In this document: positions 8,536 through 16,893 of the stretch, piece after piece
Position numbering within the stretch: the stretch's first letter is position 1
Layout: each line of letters starts with the position of its first letter
Assembly: GCA_903876885.1 (NCBI GenBank)
Contig: CAIRBP010000049.1
Coordinates: 64,025 to 99,207 of the forward strand
Source of the DNA: an uncultured Burkholderiales bacterium
Lineage (GTDB): Bacteria; Pseudomonadota; Gammaproteobacteria; Burkholderiales; Burkholderiaceae_C
Direction: 5' to 3'
DNA: 35,183 nt
Made by a program: the position numbers and the translations under genes
Notes under the pieces: generated by a model
The model's database searches: none
What the model was told of the DNA's origin: nothing
Seen by the model: only the letters and a program-made list of their open reading frames with translations

Positions 8536-10131
8536 ATGCCGCACAGCCCCCCAAACCCAGTCAGTCCACTAAGATTTTGGCGGAACAATAAACTCCTAAC
8601 TATCGATCAAGTTCCCCCATCCAGGACTTTACTTCAACTCATTCGCGAAGATTTAAGATGTACAGGCACTAAGGAAGGTTGTGCGGAGGGTGACTGCGGT
8701 GCTTGCACTGTTGTTGTTGCAGAAATCGAAAACAACGAACTCAAATTCAGGGCAATAAATAGTTGTATTCGATTAGCAAACTCAATAAACTCCCTTGCGA
8801 TCTGGAGTGTTGAGGATCTAATAACAGAGGACGGCTCTCTGCATCCAGTGCAGACTGCAATGCTTCATGCGCATGCATCTCAGTGTGGTTTTTGTACGCC
8901 GGGTTTTGTGATGAGTCTCTTTGCAATGTACCAAAACTACACTGCAAAGGGCAATATCATTGATCGACATACTGCCCAAACAGAGCTGGCCGGCAACCTT
9001 TGCAGATGCACAGGATACAGACCTATCCTTGATGCAGCCATGTCTTTATCCAACTTCGAGTGCCCACCATCTCTTAAGATCGACCAAAAATTACTTAAAC
9101 AACAACTCGAGTCTCTGAGCTTACTCAGAACACAAGAACAAAAATTTATTCATCAACGTTCACTAAGAAATTCAAAAAATGAGTCTTATCATCTGCCCAA
9201 AACGCTTAGAGAACTTTTAGATCTGAAGAAAAGTAAACCTACTGCTCAACTTATAGCAGGAGCAACTGACGCGGGGCTTTGGATAACCAAACAATTCAAA
9301 AAATTTGATCAAATAATTGATCTAACCCAAGTTCAAGATTTACGACGTATCGAAGAGTATCCACATCACATAGCAATTGGAGCAGGCGTAAAAATCGAGC
9401 AAGCTTTTGATGCTTTACTAAAAGATAGACCGCAACTCAAAAACTTCACAGATCGGTTTGCAGGATTGCCCATAAGAAACTCAGCAACTCTCGGCGGAAA
9501 TATTGGTAACGGCTCTCCGATTGGAGACAGTATGCCCGCTCTTATCGCGCTGGGATCAAGCATTGTTTTAATGAGAGCCGAAAAAGGTCAAATCCGCCAT
9601 AGAGAGATTCTTTTAGAAGATTTTTATACTGGGTATAGAACTAACATACTTAAACCAACGGAGGTTATATGCTGGATCAAAGTACCTAAGCCTCAAAGTA
9701 ATGAAGTTTTTAGAGCATACAAGATATCAAAACGTTTTGATGATGATATCTCTGCCGTGTGTTTATGCATAAATTTATCTATATCTAATGGGTCAATCGC
9801 TTTCGCTAGTATTGGAGCAGGTGGCGTTGCTGCTACTCCTTCAAAAGCACGGTTAACTGAAAGCTCTCTCTTAGGTCAGCCTTTTAATATAAGCACCTTC
9901 AAAAAGGCCCAAAATGTCTTAGCAGGAGAATTCAAGCCATTAACGGATATGAGAGCAAGCGCTGCTTACAGAAAACACTTACTAAAGAGCTTGCTCGCAC
10001 GTTTTGCGATGGAGACCTTGGATTTAAATGCACCAGGAACTGATACTCAATCTAAGAATGAAGAAACGCCTTTTTGGGTAGATTTATCTTGTAACCGTAT
10101 CAGTAGTTTCAATTTCTCCTCAAATTCTTGA
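8536..10131 (+). CDS. xdhA: Xanthine dehydrogenase small subunit (2Fe-2S and FAD)
   Basis: Electron-transfer subunit of a molybdenum hydroxylase. It takes electrons from the Mo site through two [2Fe-2S] clusters to FAD and NAD+. N-terminal ferredoxin domain: C49, C54, C57 in GCAEGDCGACTVVV plus C77. Second cluster: C117 and C120 in QCGFCTPGF, C156 and C158 in GNLCRCTGYRP. FAD domain: LIAGATDAG (239-247) and RNSATLGGNIGNGSPIGD (314-331), then a CO-dehydrogenase flavoprotein C-terminal domain. 531 aa, slightly long for XdhA. The only plausible start is ATG 8536: the next upstream in-frame codons hit TAA at 8509. It has no close ribosome site; a GGAGGGG sits about 35 nt upstream. xdhB follows after 84 bp. 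Confidence 0.92.
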   Translation: MPHSPPNPVSPLRFWRNNKLLTIDQVPPSRTLLQLIREDLRCTGTKEGCAEGDCGACTVVVAEIENNELKFRAINSCIRLANSINSLAIWSVEDLITEDGSLHPVQTAMLHAHASQCGFCTPGFVMSLFAMYQNYTAKGNIIDRHTAQTELAGNLCRCTGYRPILDAAMSLSNFECPPSLKIDQKLLKQQLESLSLLRTQEQKFIHQRSLRNSKNESYHLPKTLRELLDLKKSKPTAQLIAGATDAGLWITKQFKKFDQIIDLTQVQDLRRIEEYPHHIAIGAGVKIEQAFDALLKDRPQLKNFTDRFAGLPIRNSATLGGNIGNGSPIGDSMPALIALGSSIVLMRAEKGQIRHREILLEDFYTGYRTNILKPTEVICWIKVPKPQSNEVFRAYKISKRFDDDISAVCLCINLSISNGSIAFASIGAGGVAATPSKARLTESSLLGQPFNISTFKKAQNVLAGEFKPLTDMRASAAYRKHLLKSLLARFAMETLDLNAPGTDTQSKNEETPFWVDLSCNRISSFNFSSNS

Positions 10132-10215
10132 TTAGCGCTTACTCTGTGTAATTACATCCCATCACATCATATTTGACTCAACTCTTGATATTTGCAAGCC
10201 TGACGATTAATACTC

Positions 10216-12558
10216 ATGCATAACCACTCTCAAAGTCCTACGCAGCTTAGTCCCTCAAAAAAAGGGGCTATGGGTAAACCTCATTTCCACGAAAGTGCTA
10301 AAGCGCAGGTCAGTGGTAGTGCAATTTATATCGATGATATTTCCGAGATAAAGGGGACTTTGTACGCAGCCCCCATTATGAGCAAAGTAGCTCATGGTCG
10401 TATAAAAAGTATTAACACCCAAATTGCTCTTAATCAAACCGGCGTTAAGGGATTCGTTTTCGCCTCAGATATCAAGGGCGATAAATACCTCGCCAACTTT
10501 GCCCATGATGAGCCTGTTTTTGCATTGGATCATGTCCACCATGTTGGCCAAGTTATCGGACTTGTCGTTGCCGATTCTGTCACTCAGGCAAGAAGTGCAG
10601 CCAGACTTGTTGAATGCAATATCGAGCCTCTCCCACATATTTTAAGTATCCAAGATGCGTTGAAAGCAAATAGTTTTGTACTACCACCGGTTCACGTTAA
10701 ACGCGGAGATGCATCTAACGCTATCAAAAATTCTGAACATAGTTTTAGTGGCAAACTCGAAATTGGTGGACAAGAACACTTTTACTTAGAGAGTCAAATT
10801 GCATACGCCCTGCCCCTTGAGCAGTCTCAGTGGTTGATTCATTCAAGCACGCAGCATCCAGGCGAAGTTCAACACTGGGTCGCGCATGCGCTGAACATTG
10901 ATTTGAACGCAGTACGAGTAGAGTGCAAAAGAATGGGGGGAGGCTTTGGTGGCAAAGAAACCCAAGGGGGACATCTTGCAGTCTGGGCCAGTTTAGCTGC
11001 ATTTAAATTCCAGTGTCCAATCAAAATGAGACTTGATCGGGACGAGGACTTTCTTATCACAGGCAAACGTCACCCTTTTTACTACGAATATAAAGTTGGA
11101 TTTCGATCAGACGGACGTCTAAGCGGTTTGGAATTAATGCTCGCCTCAAACTGCGGCTTTAGTGCTGACTTATCAGGGCCTGTAGCAGATCGGGCAGTTT
11201 TTCACGCTGACAATGCCTATTTTCTTGAAGATGTAAAAATATCCTCATACAGATGCAAAACCAATACACAAAGCCACACAGCATTTAGGGGGTTTGGGGG
11301 TCCGCAGGGGATGATTGTGATTGAGCATATCATGGGAGAGATCGCAAGGGAGCTTGACCTGGATCCACTAGAAGTTAGACGGATAAACATGTACCAACCT
11401 AGCAGCTCAGGCGAGCGTTGCATCACGCACTATAAGATGGAAGTTGAGGACAATATCCTGGAACCCCTTGTCAACACCCTAGTTAAGAGCTCTAATTACA
11501 GCGAACGCAGAAAAGAGATAGCCCAGTGGAATAGTAAAAACACACTGATCAAACGTGGAATCGCTATTATTCCAGTTAAATTTGGCATTTCCTTTACAGC
11601 GACCCTTTTCAATCAGGCAGGAGCATTGGTTAACGTCTACACCGATGGCAGCGTCCAAGTCAATCACGGAGGAACCGAGATGGGACAAGGTCTGCATACA
11701 AAGGTTGCTCAAATTGTTGCCGGTGAGCTCGGTATTGATTTGGAAGAGATAAGAGTTACTGCAACAGACACCAGCAAAATTCCCAACGCCTCTGCAACGG
11801 CGGCTTCCTCTGGGTTTGATTTAAATGGGCGGGCAGCTCAATACGCTGCAAGACAAGTTAAAAACAATATTGCCGCTTTTGTAAGTGGCCTGGACGGATG
11901 CGGAGCAGGTGCTGTAGTATTTGAAGACTCGTTCATTTCATCACCTCACGCGCGCAGAACTTTCAAAGATGTCGTGAAATTGGCCTACGCTAACCGCATT
12001 CAATTGTGGAGTGACGGTTTTTATAGAACACCAAAGATTCACTACGACAAAACTACACTAACCGGTCGTCCCTTTTACTACTTTACCTACGGTGCCGCCT
12101 GCACAGAGGTGGCAGTGGACACGCTCACCGGCGAAAGCCGCGTTATGGCAGTTGATATTTTGCAAGATGTGGGTAAAAGCATTAACCCCGCTATAGACTT
12201 AGGACAGATCGAGGGCGGTTTCATACAAGGGATGGGGTGGTTAACCAATGAAGAATTAGTCTGGAACGCTCAAGGCTTACTTACAACGCATGCACCTAGC
12301 ACCTATAAGATTCCTACTGCAGGCGATACACCCCAGCATTTTGTGGTAAATCTTTGGCAAGAGCCCAATCAGGAAGATAACGTATTTGGAAGTAAGGCAG
12401 TAGGTGAGCCGCCCTTCATGCTTTCAATCAGCGTCTTTGAAGCCATCAAAGAAGCAGTAAGCGCGGGACTAGAAGACAGAGTTATGCCGAGTAAGAGAAT
12501 TGAGCTTGTTGCCCCCGCAACACCAGAGCGTATTCTGCGGGCAATGCACATTATTTAA
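10216..12558 (+). CDS. xdhB: Xanthine dehydrogenase large, molybdopterin-binding subunit
   Basis: Catalytic subunit that hydroxylates hypoxanthine and xanthine at the Mo centre, feeding purine breakdown. 780 aa, normal for XdhB. Visible are the N-terminal aldehyde/xanthine-oxidase hammerhead domain (HFHESAKAQVSGSAIYIDD), GGGFGGKE (about 240-247), AFRGFGGPQG (356-365), GGTEMGQGLHTKV, and the region VFGSKAVGEPPFML with the presumed catalytic Glu731. Exact substrate choice among purines and other N-heterocycles cannot be proven from motifs, but the two-gene split with FAD in the small subunit is the XdhA/XdhB arrangement. The expected chaperone gene xdhC, which inserts sulfurated Mo cofactor, does not follow; the next gene is a hemerythrin. 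Confidence 0.92.
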   Translation: MHNHSQSPTQLSPSKKGAMGKPHFHESAKAQVSGSAIYIDDISEIKGTLYAAPIMSKVAHGRIKSINTQIALNQTGVKGFVFASDIKGDKYLANFAHDEPVFALDHVHHVGQVIGLVVADSVTQARSAARLVECNIEPLPHILSIQDALKANSFVLPPVHVKRGDASNAIKNSEHSFSGKLEIGGQEHFYLESQIAYALPLEQSQWLIHSSTQHPGEVQHWVAHALNIDLNAVRVECKRMGGGFGGKETQGGHLAVWASLAAFKFQCPIKMRLDRDEDFLITGKRHPFYYEYKVGFRSDGRLSGLELMLASNCGFSADLSGPVADRAVFHADNAYFLEDVKISSYRCKTNTQSHTAFRGFGGPQGMIVIEHIMGEIARELDLDPLEVRRINMYQPSSSGERCITHYKMEVEDNILEPLVNTLVKSSNYSERRKEIAQWNSKNTLIKRGIAIIPVKFGISFTATLFNQAGALVNVYTDGSVQVNHGGTEMGQGLHTKVAQIVAGELGIDLEEIRVTATDTSKIPNASATAASSGFDLNGRAAQYAARQVKNNIAAFVSGLDGCGAGAVVFEDSFISSPHARRTFKDVVKLAYANRIQLWSDGFYRTPKIHYDKTTLTGRPFYYFTYGAACTEVAVDTLTGESRVMAVDILQDVGKSINPAIDLGQIEGGFIQGMGWLTNEELVWNAQGLLTTHAPSTYKIPTAGDTPQHFVVNLWQEPNQEDNVFGSKAVGEPPFMLSISVFEAIKEAVSAGLEDRVMPSKRIELVAPATPERILRAMHII

Positions 12559-12593
12559 ATAATCTATCGTTATTTTAAGAAACTTCTAAGCTA

Positions 12594-12607
12594 TTGACTT
12601 AGATCAA
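12594..12607 (+). promoter_or_regulatory. FNR-like box upstream of the hemerythrin gene
   Basis: TTGACTTAGATCAA matches TTGAT-N4-ATCAA at nine of ten positions and is centred about 86 bp before ATG 12687. A possible -10, TATCTT, begins at 12640. That puts the box roughly one helical turn further upstream than the standard -41.5 position, so the mode of action is open. Confidence 0.6.
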
Positions 12608-12686
12608 TTCTAATCAACAAGAGAGCAGTAGAGTCAGCTTATCTTAGTCGATTACAAAGGGATCCCTCCCTCCCGGAGATATGCAA

Positions 12687-13268
12687 ATGCACAAATCTAT
12701 ACAAATTATTAAAGAAGAGCACGCCTCGTTATCAGCTATGCTGCAGTCCATGGGTTTAATGATAAAGCGAGGTCCTGAGCATAATAAGGAATTATTTTTT
12801 AAAGTTTTAAGAGCTATGCTATTTTATATTGATGAATTTCCTGAGAAAAAGCATCACCCAAAGGAGTCAACCTTATTATTTCCATTTATTCGAGAGCGCT
12901 CCTCTCATGTTAAGGATCTAATTGATAAGTTAGAAATAGATCATAAATACGGTGAATACAAAATTAGAGAGCTCGAACATTTGCTAATTGGCTGGGAAAT
13001 GCTCGGTGATAAAAAGAAAGTTGAGTTTGAACACTTTTCAAATCAATATATCAACTTTTACATGCAGCATATGCAGTTAGAGGAGAGCCTAGTCATTCCT
13101 GAAGCATTAAAAGTTCTAACCCAAGCAGAGTGGGATACTTTAGACAAAGAGTTCGCCCTCAACTTAGATCCTCTGAATCCCTCTTCTCCTAGGCAGTCTG
13201 AATATGATCATTTGTTTAGTCAAATCACTCAACTAACTCCTGCTCCAATAGGATTTGGTGATTCTTAA
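12687..13268 (+). CDS. Hemerythrin HHE-domain protein
   Basis: Predicted cytosolic four-helix bundle with a non-heme di-iron site, of the kind used for O2 or NO sensing or binding, or for iron-sulfur repair. 193 aa. Candidate iron ligands follow the HHE pattern: H12, H56 or H57 and E60 (KKHHPKE), H86 (EIDHKYGEY), H128 and E132 (QHMQLEE). The C-terminal ~45 residues are a loose Pro/Ser-rich tail. Start: ATG 12681 would leave only two bases after GGAG (12675-12678), while ATG 12687 leaves eight, so the latter is chosen. An FNR-like box lies upstream, and a low-oxygen or nitrosative role is an inference from that. The family also includes RIC/YtfE, which is longer and has an N-terminal ScdA domain absent here. 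Confidence 0.85.
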   Translation: MHKSIQIIKEEHASLSAMLQSMGLMIKRGPEHNKELFFKVLRAMLFYIDEFPEKKHHPKESTLLFPFIRERSSHVKDLIDKLEIDHKYGEYKIRELEHLLIGWEMLGDKKKVEFEHFSNQYINFYMQHMQLEESLVIPEALKVLTQAEWDTLDKEFALNLDPLNPSSPRQSEYDHLFSQITQLTPAPIGFGDS

Positions 13269-13329
13269 GAAAATTATATTATTTATAAATATTAACAGTT
13301 TGAATGTATACATTTCTTAATCGATTTTC

Positions 13330-13530
13330 ATGAGAACTCAAAACCAATATCTTTTTTGCAATGAAGTTTCAAAACCTGTCAACACCTCCCAGACCCTAGA
13401 GGAATGCATTATTATGGAGTCATGCATTGGGGAGAGATATTGCCCAAATAAGCATCAGTTTTTACCTATTAACCGTGTCTACACAGATAATCTTCGATTT
13501 CTAGTAGAAAGAATAAACAAATTACCATAA
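13330..13530 (+). CDS. Small Cys-rich hypothetical protein
   Basis: 66 aa, no family recognised. It has four Cys, three at regular spacing: C26-x5-C32-x5-C38, followed by x3-His42, with C10 further upstream. This could hold a metal or cluster or form disulfides; there is no signal peptide or membrane segment. It lies 61 bp after the hemerythrin gene and 57 bp before a tautomerase-like gene, all on the + strand, so a shared FNR-controlled transcript is possible. No clear ribosome site precedes the ATG, which keeps the call tentative. Confidence 0.5.
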   Translation: MRTQNQYLFCNEVSKPVNTSQTLEECIIMESCIGERYCPNKHQFLPINRVYTDNLRFLVERINKLP

Positions 13531-13587
13531 AAATATAAGAACTATTCCATACAATAGAAGCATTCTTAGTTTCACGAAAGCGAAATC

Positions 13588-13947
13588 ATGACCACCTTCA
13601 ATGTAAAAATTAGTGGAAAAGAATCATCAGCTACAACATCTTCAATCTCCAAGATATTACGTTCCTTGGATGCCAAATATCTGCTTGGAGACCCCGAATC
13701 ATCGCTGATATTGGTTGAATACATTGATCGCAGCGATTGGGTGACAAAGGGAACACTACTTAGCGATCAATCAAGTAGTTGTATGCTGTTGAGTGTGTTT
13801 ATTTCCGATACAGTGAGTGAAGAAAATAAATCATCATTTATCAAAGAAACTTTTTTAAAGTTTAATCAACTCTTTGGTGATTTACACAAAAACAGCTACA
13901 TTACTATTCAACACTACAACGCAAGTTCTTACGGTAGTAATAGCTAA
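13588..13947 (+). CDS. Tautomerase-like protein lacking the N-terminal proline
   Basis: 119 aa. The pattern resembles the 4-oxalocrotonate tautomerase superfamily in its long, fused form: SSLILVEYIDRSDWVTKG is like the first beta-strand and Gly turn, and FIKETFLKFNQLFGDLHKN followed by ITIQHYNASSYG is like the helix and last strand of the second half. The catalytic Pro1 of that superfamily is missing: the protein begins Met-Thr-Thr. It may therefore be a non-catalytic relative, or the resemblance may be superficial. The start ATG is preceded by AAGCG only. It is convergent with acetate kinase, 19 bp away. Confidence 0.62.
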   Translation: MTTFNVKISGKESSATTSSISKILRSLDAKYLLGDPESSLILVEYIDRSDWVTKGTLLSDQSSSCMLLSVFISDTVSEENKSSFIKETFLKFNQLFGDLHKNSYITIQHYNASSYGSNS

Positions 13948-13960
13948 GTACCCAGTCATC

Positions 13961-13978
13961 TCTCCATTAACGTGGAGA
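13961..13978. terminator. Possible hairpin between the tautomerase-like gene and ackA
   Basis: TCTCCA (13961-13966) and TGGAGA (13973-13978) form a 6-bp stem whose loop holds the ackA stop codon. There is no T run on either side, so termination would be weak. Confidence 0.3.
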
Positions 13979-15220
13979 CTGAGTTAGTCTTACCGCCTCC
14001 TGAGCTGCAACTCGCCCCTCGTCTGTTGGTACTACCCAGACCTGTACACGACTCTCCTTGTGACTTATCATCATTGATCTATCTACGTTTGCGCTTTGAT
14101 TAAGTTCATTATCAAGATCTATCCCCAACCATGCCAAGTGTTTGCAGACTGCTGCTCTTAAAACGCTATCATGCTCCCCTATCCCACCCGAAAAACAAAT
14201 CAAGTCTACGCCGCCTAAAACTGCAGTAAGTGCACCCATTTCTTTAATAATACGGTGTGTAAAGAGCTCGAGTGCGAATACCGCTCTTTCTTCTTTTGAC
14301 TCCCTCAGAGTTCTGACATCCGCGCTTAAACCTGAGACCCCAAAAAGCCCACTCTTTTTATAAAGCGAAGTCTCTATTTCTTTTGCGTTCCAACCCTCGC
14401 CCAACAAATACAAGAGCACACCTGGGTCAATGGACCCGCTTCGGGTTCCCATCATTAGTCCGTCTAGGGCTGAAAAACCCATTGTTGTTGCAACGCTTTT
14501 ATGTTCGCGCGTTGCACAAAGACTCGCTCCATTGCCAAGATGAGCTAAGATTGCTTTACCCTGGGAGCGTTGCGTCAGCTCTGCGAGCTGTTGGCTAATG
14601 TATTGATAAGAAAGTCCGTGAAAGCCGTAACGCTTTATTCCAGAGTCGGTTAATTTTTTCTCAATCGCAAAATTAGTTTCCAAATCACTCAAGCTTGTAT
14701 GAAAGCTGGTATCAAAACAAGCAACTTGTATGGTGCTGGGGAATGAGCGGATAAAGGACTCTATACCCGCAATGTTATGAGGTTGGTGAAGCGGTGCAAG
14801 TGAGTTTAACGAGGCAAGTTGGGTGAGAACATCGCGGGTTACGATGATACTTGCTTTGTACAAGGATCCACCGTGTACGACTCGGTGGGTAATCGCGCTC
14901 AAAGACCTATTAGAACCGCCTGATTGGCTAAGACACTCGTCAATCAAAATTTTAAGCCTTTTGATGGCTGCGTCAAATGGATCTTCATTAAGAGATAGTG
15001 GTATCTCAAGCGTCATTTGACTTTTGCCCAAAAAGTTGTACTTTAAACTGGCAACTCTTGACTGTGTAGGCTTAGTCGTTGATACAGAAATGGACGCATC
15101 AAAAGCCTCAAGTCTTTCGAATTGACCAACCAACAAGGGTAACCCCAAGACCTTGGTATCAAGTGGGTACAAAGCAAACTTAAGGCTTGAAGAGCCTGCG
15201 TTAACAGATAAAACAGCCAT
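13967..15220 (-). CDS. ackA: Acetate kinase
   Basis: Converts acetyl phosphate and ADP to acetate and ATP, or the reverse, in the cytosol. 417 aa, typical length is ~400. Signature motifs are all present in order: VNAGSSSLKFALYPL at the N-terminus, ITHRVVHGG, FDTSFH, RYGFHGLSY, AHLGNGASLCA, GLMMGTRSGSIDPG and CFSGGIGEHD near the C-terminus. It sits 27 bp downstream of the MaoC-phosphotransacetylase fusion, so the two form the acetyl-CoA/acetyl-P/acetate pathway and are surely cotranscribed. Acting on propionate or butyrate as well cannot be excluded given the partner enzyme. Overflow or low-oxygen ATP formation fits the FNR-like box in the divergent promoter. Confidence 0.95.
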   Translation of the reverse strand: MAVLSVNAGSSSLKFALYPLDTKVLGLPLLVGQFERLEAFDASISVSTTKPTQSRVASLKYNFLGKSQMTLEIPLSLNEDPFDAAIKRLKILIDECLSQSGGSNRSLSAITHRVVHGGSLYKASIIVTRDVLTQLASLNSLAPLHQPHNIAGIESFIRSFPSTIQVACFDTSFHTSLSDLETNFAIEKKLTDSGIKRYGFHGLSYQYISQQLAELTQRSQGKAILAHLGNGASLCATREHKSVATTMGFSALDGLMMGTRSGSIDPGVLLYLLGEGWNAKEIETSLYKKSGLFGVSGLSADVRTLRESKEERAVFALELFTHRIIKEMGALTAVLGGVDLICFSGGIGEHDSVLRAAVCKHLAWLGIDLDNELNQSANVDRSMMISHKESRVQVWVVPTDEGRVAAQEAVRLTQSPR

Positions 15221-15247
15221 GAATTTAAGAAAAAGAGTTAAAGCGGA

Positions 15248-16663
15248 TCATAGCGGGTAATTGCGGTAATGGTGAGCACAAAGCTTAGCCAGTAATGCTG
15301 ATGCGGCACGCGTATTCGCACTGTCCGCTCGGCTTGTTAGTGCTATTGGCACACGAGCTCCAAGGACAATACCGCAGGCAGTTGCTCCGCCTAGGTACTC
15401 TAGTTGCTTGGCCATCATATTGCCTGACTCCAAATCGGGAGCAACTAATATATCGGCTTGTCCCGCAACTGAGGACTGAATGTGCTTGATTTGAAGTGCG
15501 TGTGGCGACACCGCATTATCAAAAGCCAAAGGACCATCCAATACGCCGCCAGTAATTTGCCCTCTATCAGCCATTTTACAAAGCGCTGCTGCATCAAGGG
15601 TAGATGGCATATTCATGTTAACTGTCTCCACAGCAGCTAATATTGCAACCCGGGGCAGTGTTCCACCTAATATTTCACAAAGAGAAATCGCATTTTGAAT
15701 AATATCTCTTTTCTCCATCAAATTAGGATTGATGTTGAGGGCAGCATCCGTAATGAATAATGGTTTGGAATACATAGGCACATCAAAACGAAATATATGA
15801 GACATTCGTCTAGATGTGCGCAGTCTACTTTGGCCTAATACAGCGTGAATCAACTCATCAGTGTGCAGACTCCCTTTCATCAAGCATTCGACCTGGGCGC
15901 TTGCTGCCATCTCTGCTGCCAATGCAGCTGAGGCATGGCTGTGAGGCGTGTCCTTAATCTCAACGCCTTCCAACTTTATTTCGAATTGATCGGCGAGCGC
16001 TCTAATCTTTTTTTCAGGCCCCACAATAATTGCCTTAATTAACCCACCTTGATGTGATTGAATAGCCCCGCGAAGGGAGTCCTCATCACAGGGATGTACA
16101 ACTGCGCAATTGACAGGGTCTAGTTTTGCGCCTAGATTGAGCAAATCTTGTTGTCTAGCTTCTGGATTAAAAAGTGTAATGTTTGAGGGCTTAACCCTTG
16201 GCATTTTGAGCGCCTGAGTTGGCGCCAATACTTTGGCAATTCCAGACATTACTTTGGCACCATCTTGATTAACAATAAGGCAATCCAGCTCCAATATTTT
16301 TTTCTCATCATCCTTAATACGACAAGAAACACTAACACTCACTGTATCCCCTATCCTAATGGGTCGAGAGAAATGCAATTGCTGATCAAGGTAAATGGTG
16401 CCTGGCCCTGGAAAAGTTGTTCCCAGCACACTAGATATTAACGCCCCCCCCCACATTCCGTGCGCTATCACACCATGAAAAATGGATGCACCAGCAAAAG
16501 TCGGATCTAAGTGGGCTGGATTGGTATCTCCCGAGACTGCGGCAAAGGCTTGAATGTCCTCCAAGGTCAATGTACGTACAACTTTGGCTGTATCCCCAAT
16601 ACTAATCTGATCGTAGGTAAAACTAGTCATCCAAAGAGGATCGATAGGTATCAAATTTTGCAT
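15248..16663 (-). CDS. MaoC-like hydratase fused to phosphate acetyl/butyryltransferase
   Basis: Two-domain enzyme of 471 aa. Residues ~12-150 are a hot-dog MaoC/R-hydratase domain with the catalytic Asp46 and His51 in VSGDTNPAHLD and the loop HGVIAHGMWGGALIS. Residues ~170-471 are a phosphotransacetylase/phosphotransbutyrylase domain, with the ending containing ALTSRADSANTRAASALLA, which exchanges CoA for phosphate. Such fusions are known in proteobacteria as bifunctional enoyl-CoA hydratase/phosphate acetyltransferase. With ackA downstream it should give acetyl-P or acyl-P and then ATP. An unusual run of nine G (C on the + strand, 16444-16452) encodes Trp71-Gly-Gly-Ala74 and is prone to slippage. 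Confidence 0.92.
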   Translation of the reverse strand: MQNLIPIDPLWMTSFTYDQISIGDTAKVVRTLTLEDIQAFAAVSGDTNPAHLDPTFAGASIFHGVIAHGMWGGALISSVLGTTFPGPGTIYLDQQLHFSRPIRIGDTVSVSVSCRIKDDEKKILELDCLIVNQDGAKVMSGIAKVLAPTQALKMPRVKPSNITLFNPEARQQDLLNLGAKLDPVNCAVVHPCDEDSLRGAIQSHQGGLIKAIIVGPEKKIRALADQFEIKLEGVEIKDTPHSHASAALAAEMAASAQVECLMKGSLHTDELIHAVLGQSRLRTSRRMSHIFRFDVPMYSKPLFITDAALNINPNLMEKRDIIQNAISLCEILGGTLPRVAILAAVETVNMNMPSTLDAAALCKMADRGQITGGVLDGPLAFDNAVSPHALQIKHIQSSVAGQADILVAPDLESGNMMAKQLEYLGGATACGIVLGARVPIALTSRADSANTRAASALLAKLCAHHYRNYPL

Positions 16664-16709
16664 TTGTTATTTGCTTTTGTTAATAAGAATTGAATATTGG
16701 GACATAGTT

Positions 16710-16723
16710 AGTCAAGATTGACT
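16710..16723. promoter_or_regulatory. Inverted repeat in the pta promoter region
   Basis: AGTCAA-GA-TTGACT is a perfect 6-bp dyad 47-60 bp before the MaoC-Pta start codon. Read on the - strand, the TTGACT arm nearer the gene also resembles a -35 element, so a bound protein would probably block or modulate that promoter. The arms are inside-out relative to an FNR box. Confidence 0.4.
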
Positions 16724-16791
16724 TGCCTGGCATATTGTCTTAATTTTAGTCTGGTGTTTATTCATAAATGAATAAATCGATTTATATTGAG

Positions 16792-16805
16792 TTGATTCAG
16801 GTCAA
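16792..16805 (+). promoter_or_regulatory. FNR-like box in the pta-ack / DUF427 divergent promoter
   Basis: TTGATTCAGGTCAA matches TTGAT-N4-ATCAA at nine of ten positions. A -10-like TTATAT lies at 16828-16833, about 30 bp past the centre of the box. This is the geometry of an FNR class II promoter (site at about -41.5) for the + strand DUF427 gene. It could also affect pta-ack on the other strand. Confidence 0.62.
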
Positions 16806-16893
16806 AAAATTCAATACTAGAGTACAGTTATATCCTTTGCCCAATTTAATTGGAAATATTTCAAATTTTTGACCAAATTAAGAGGAATCTAAA

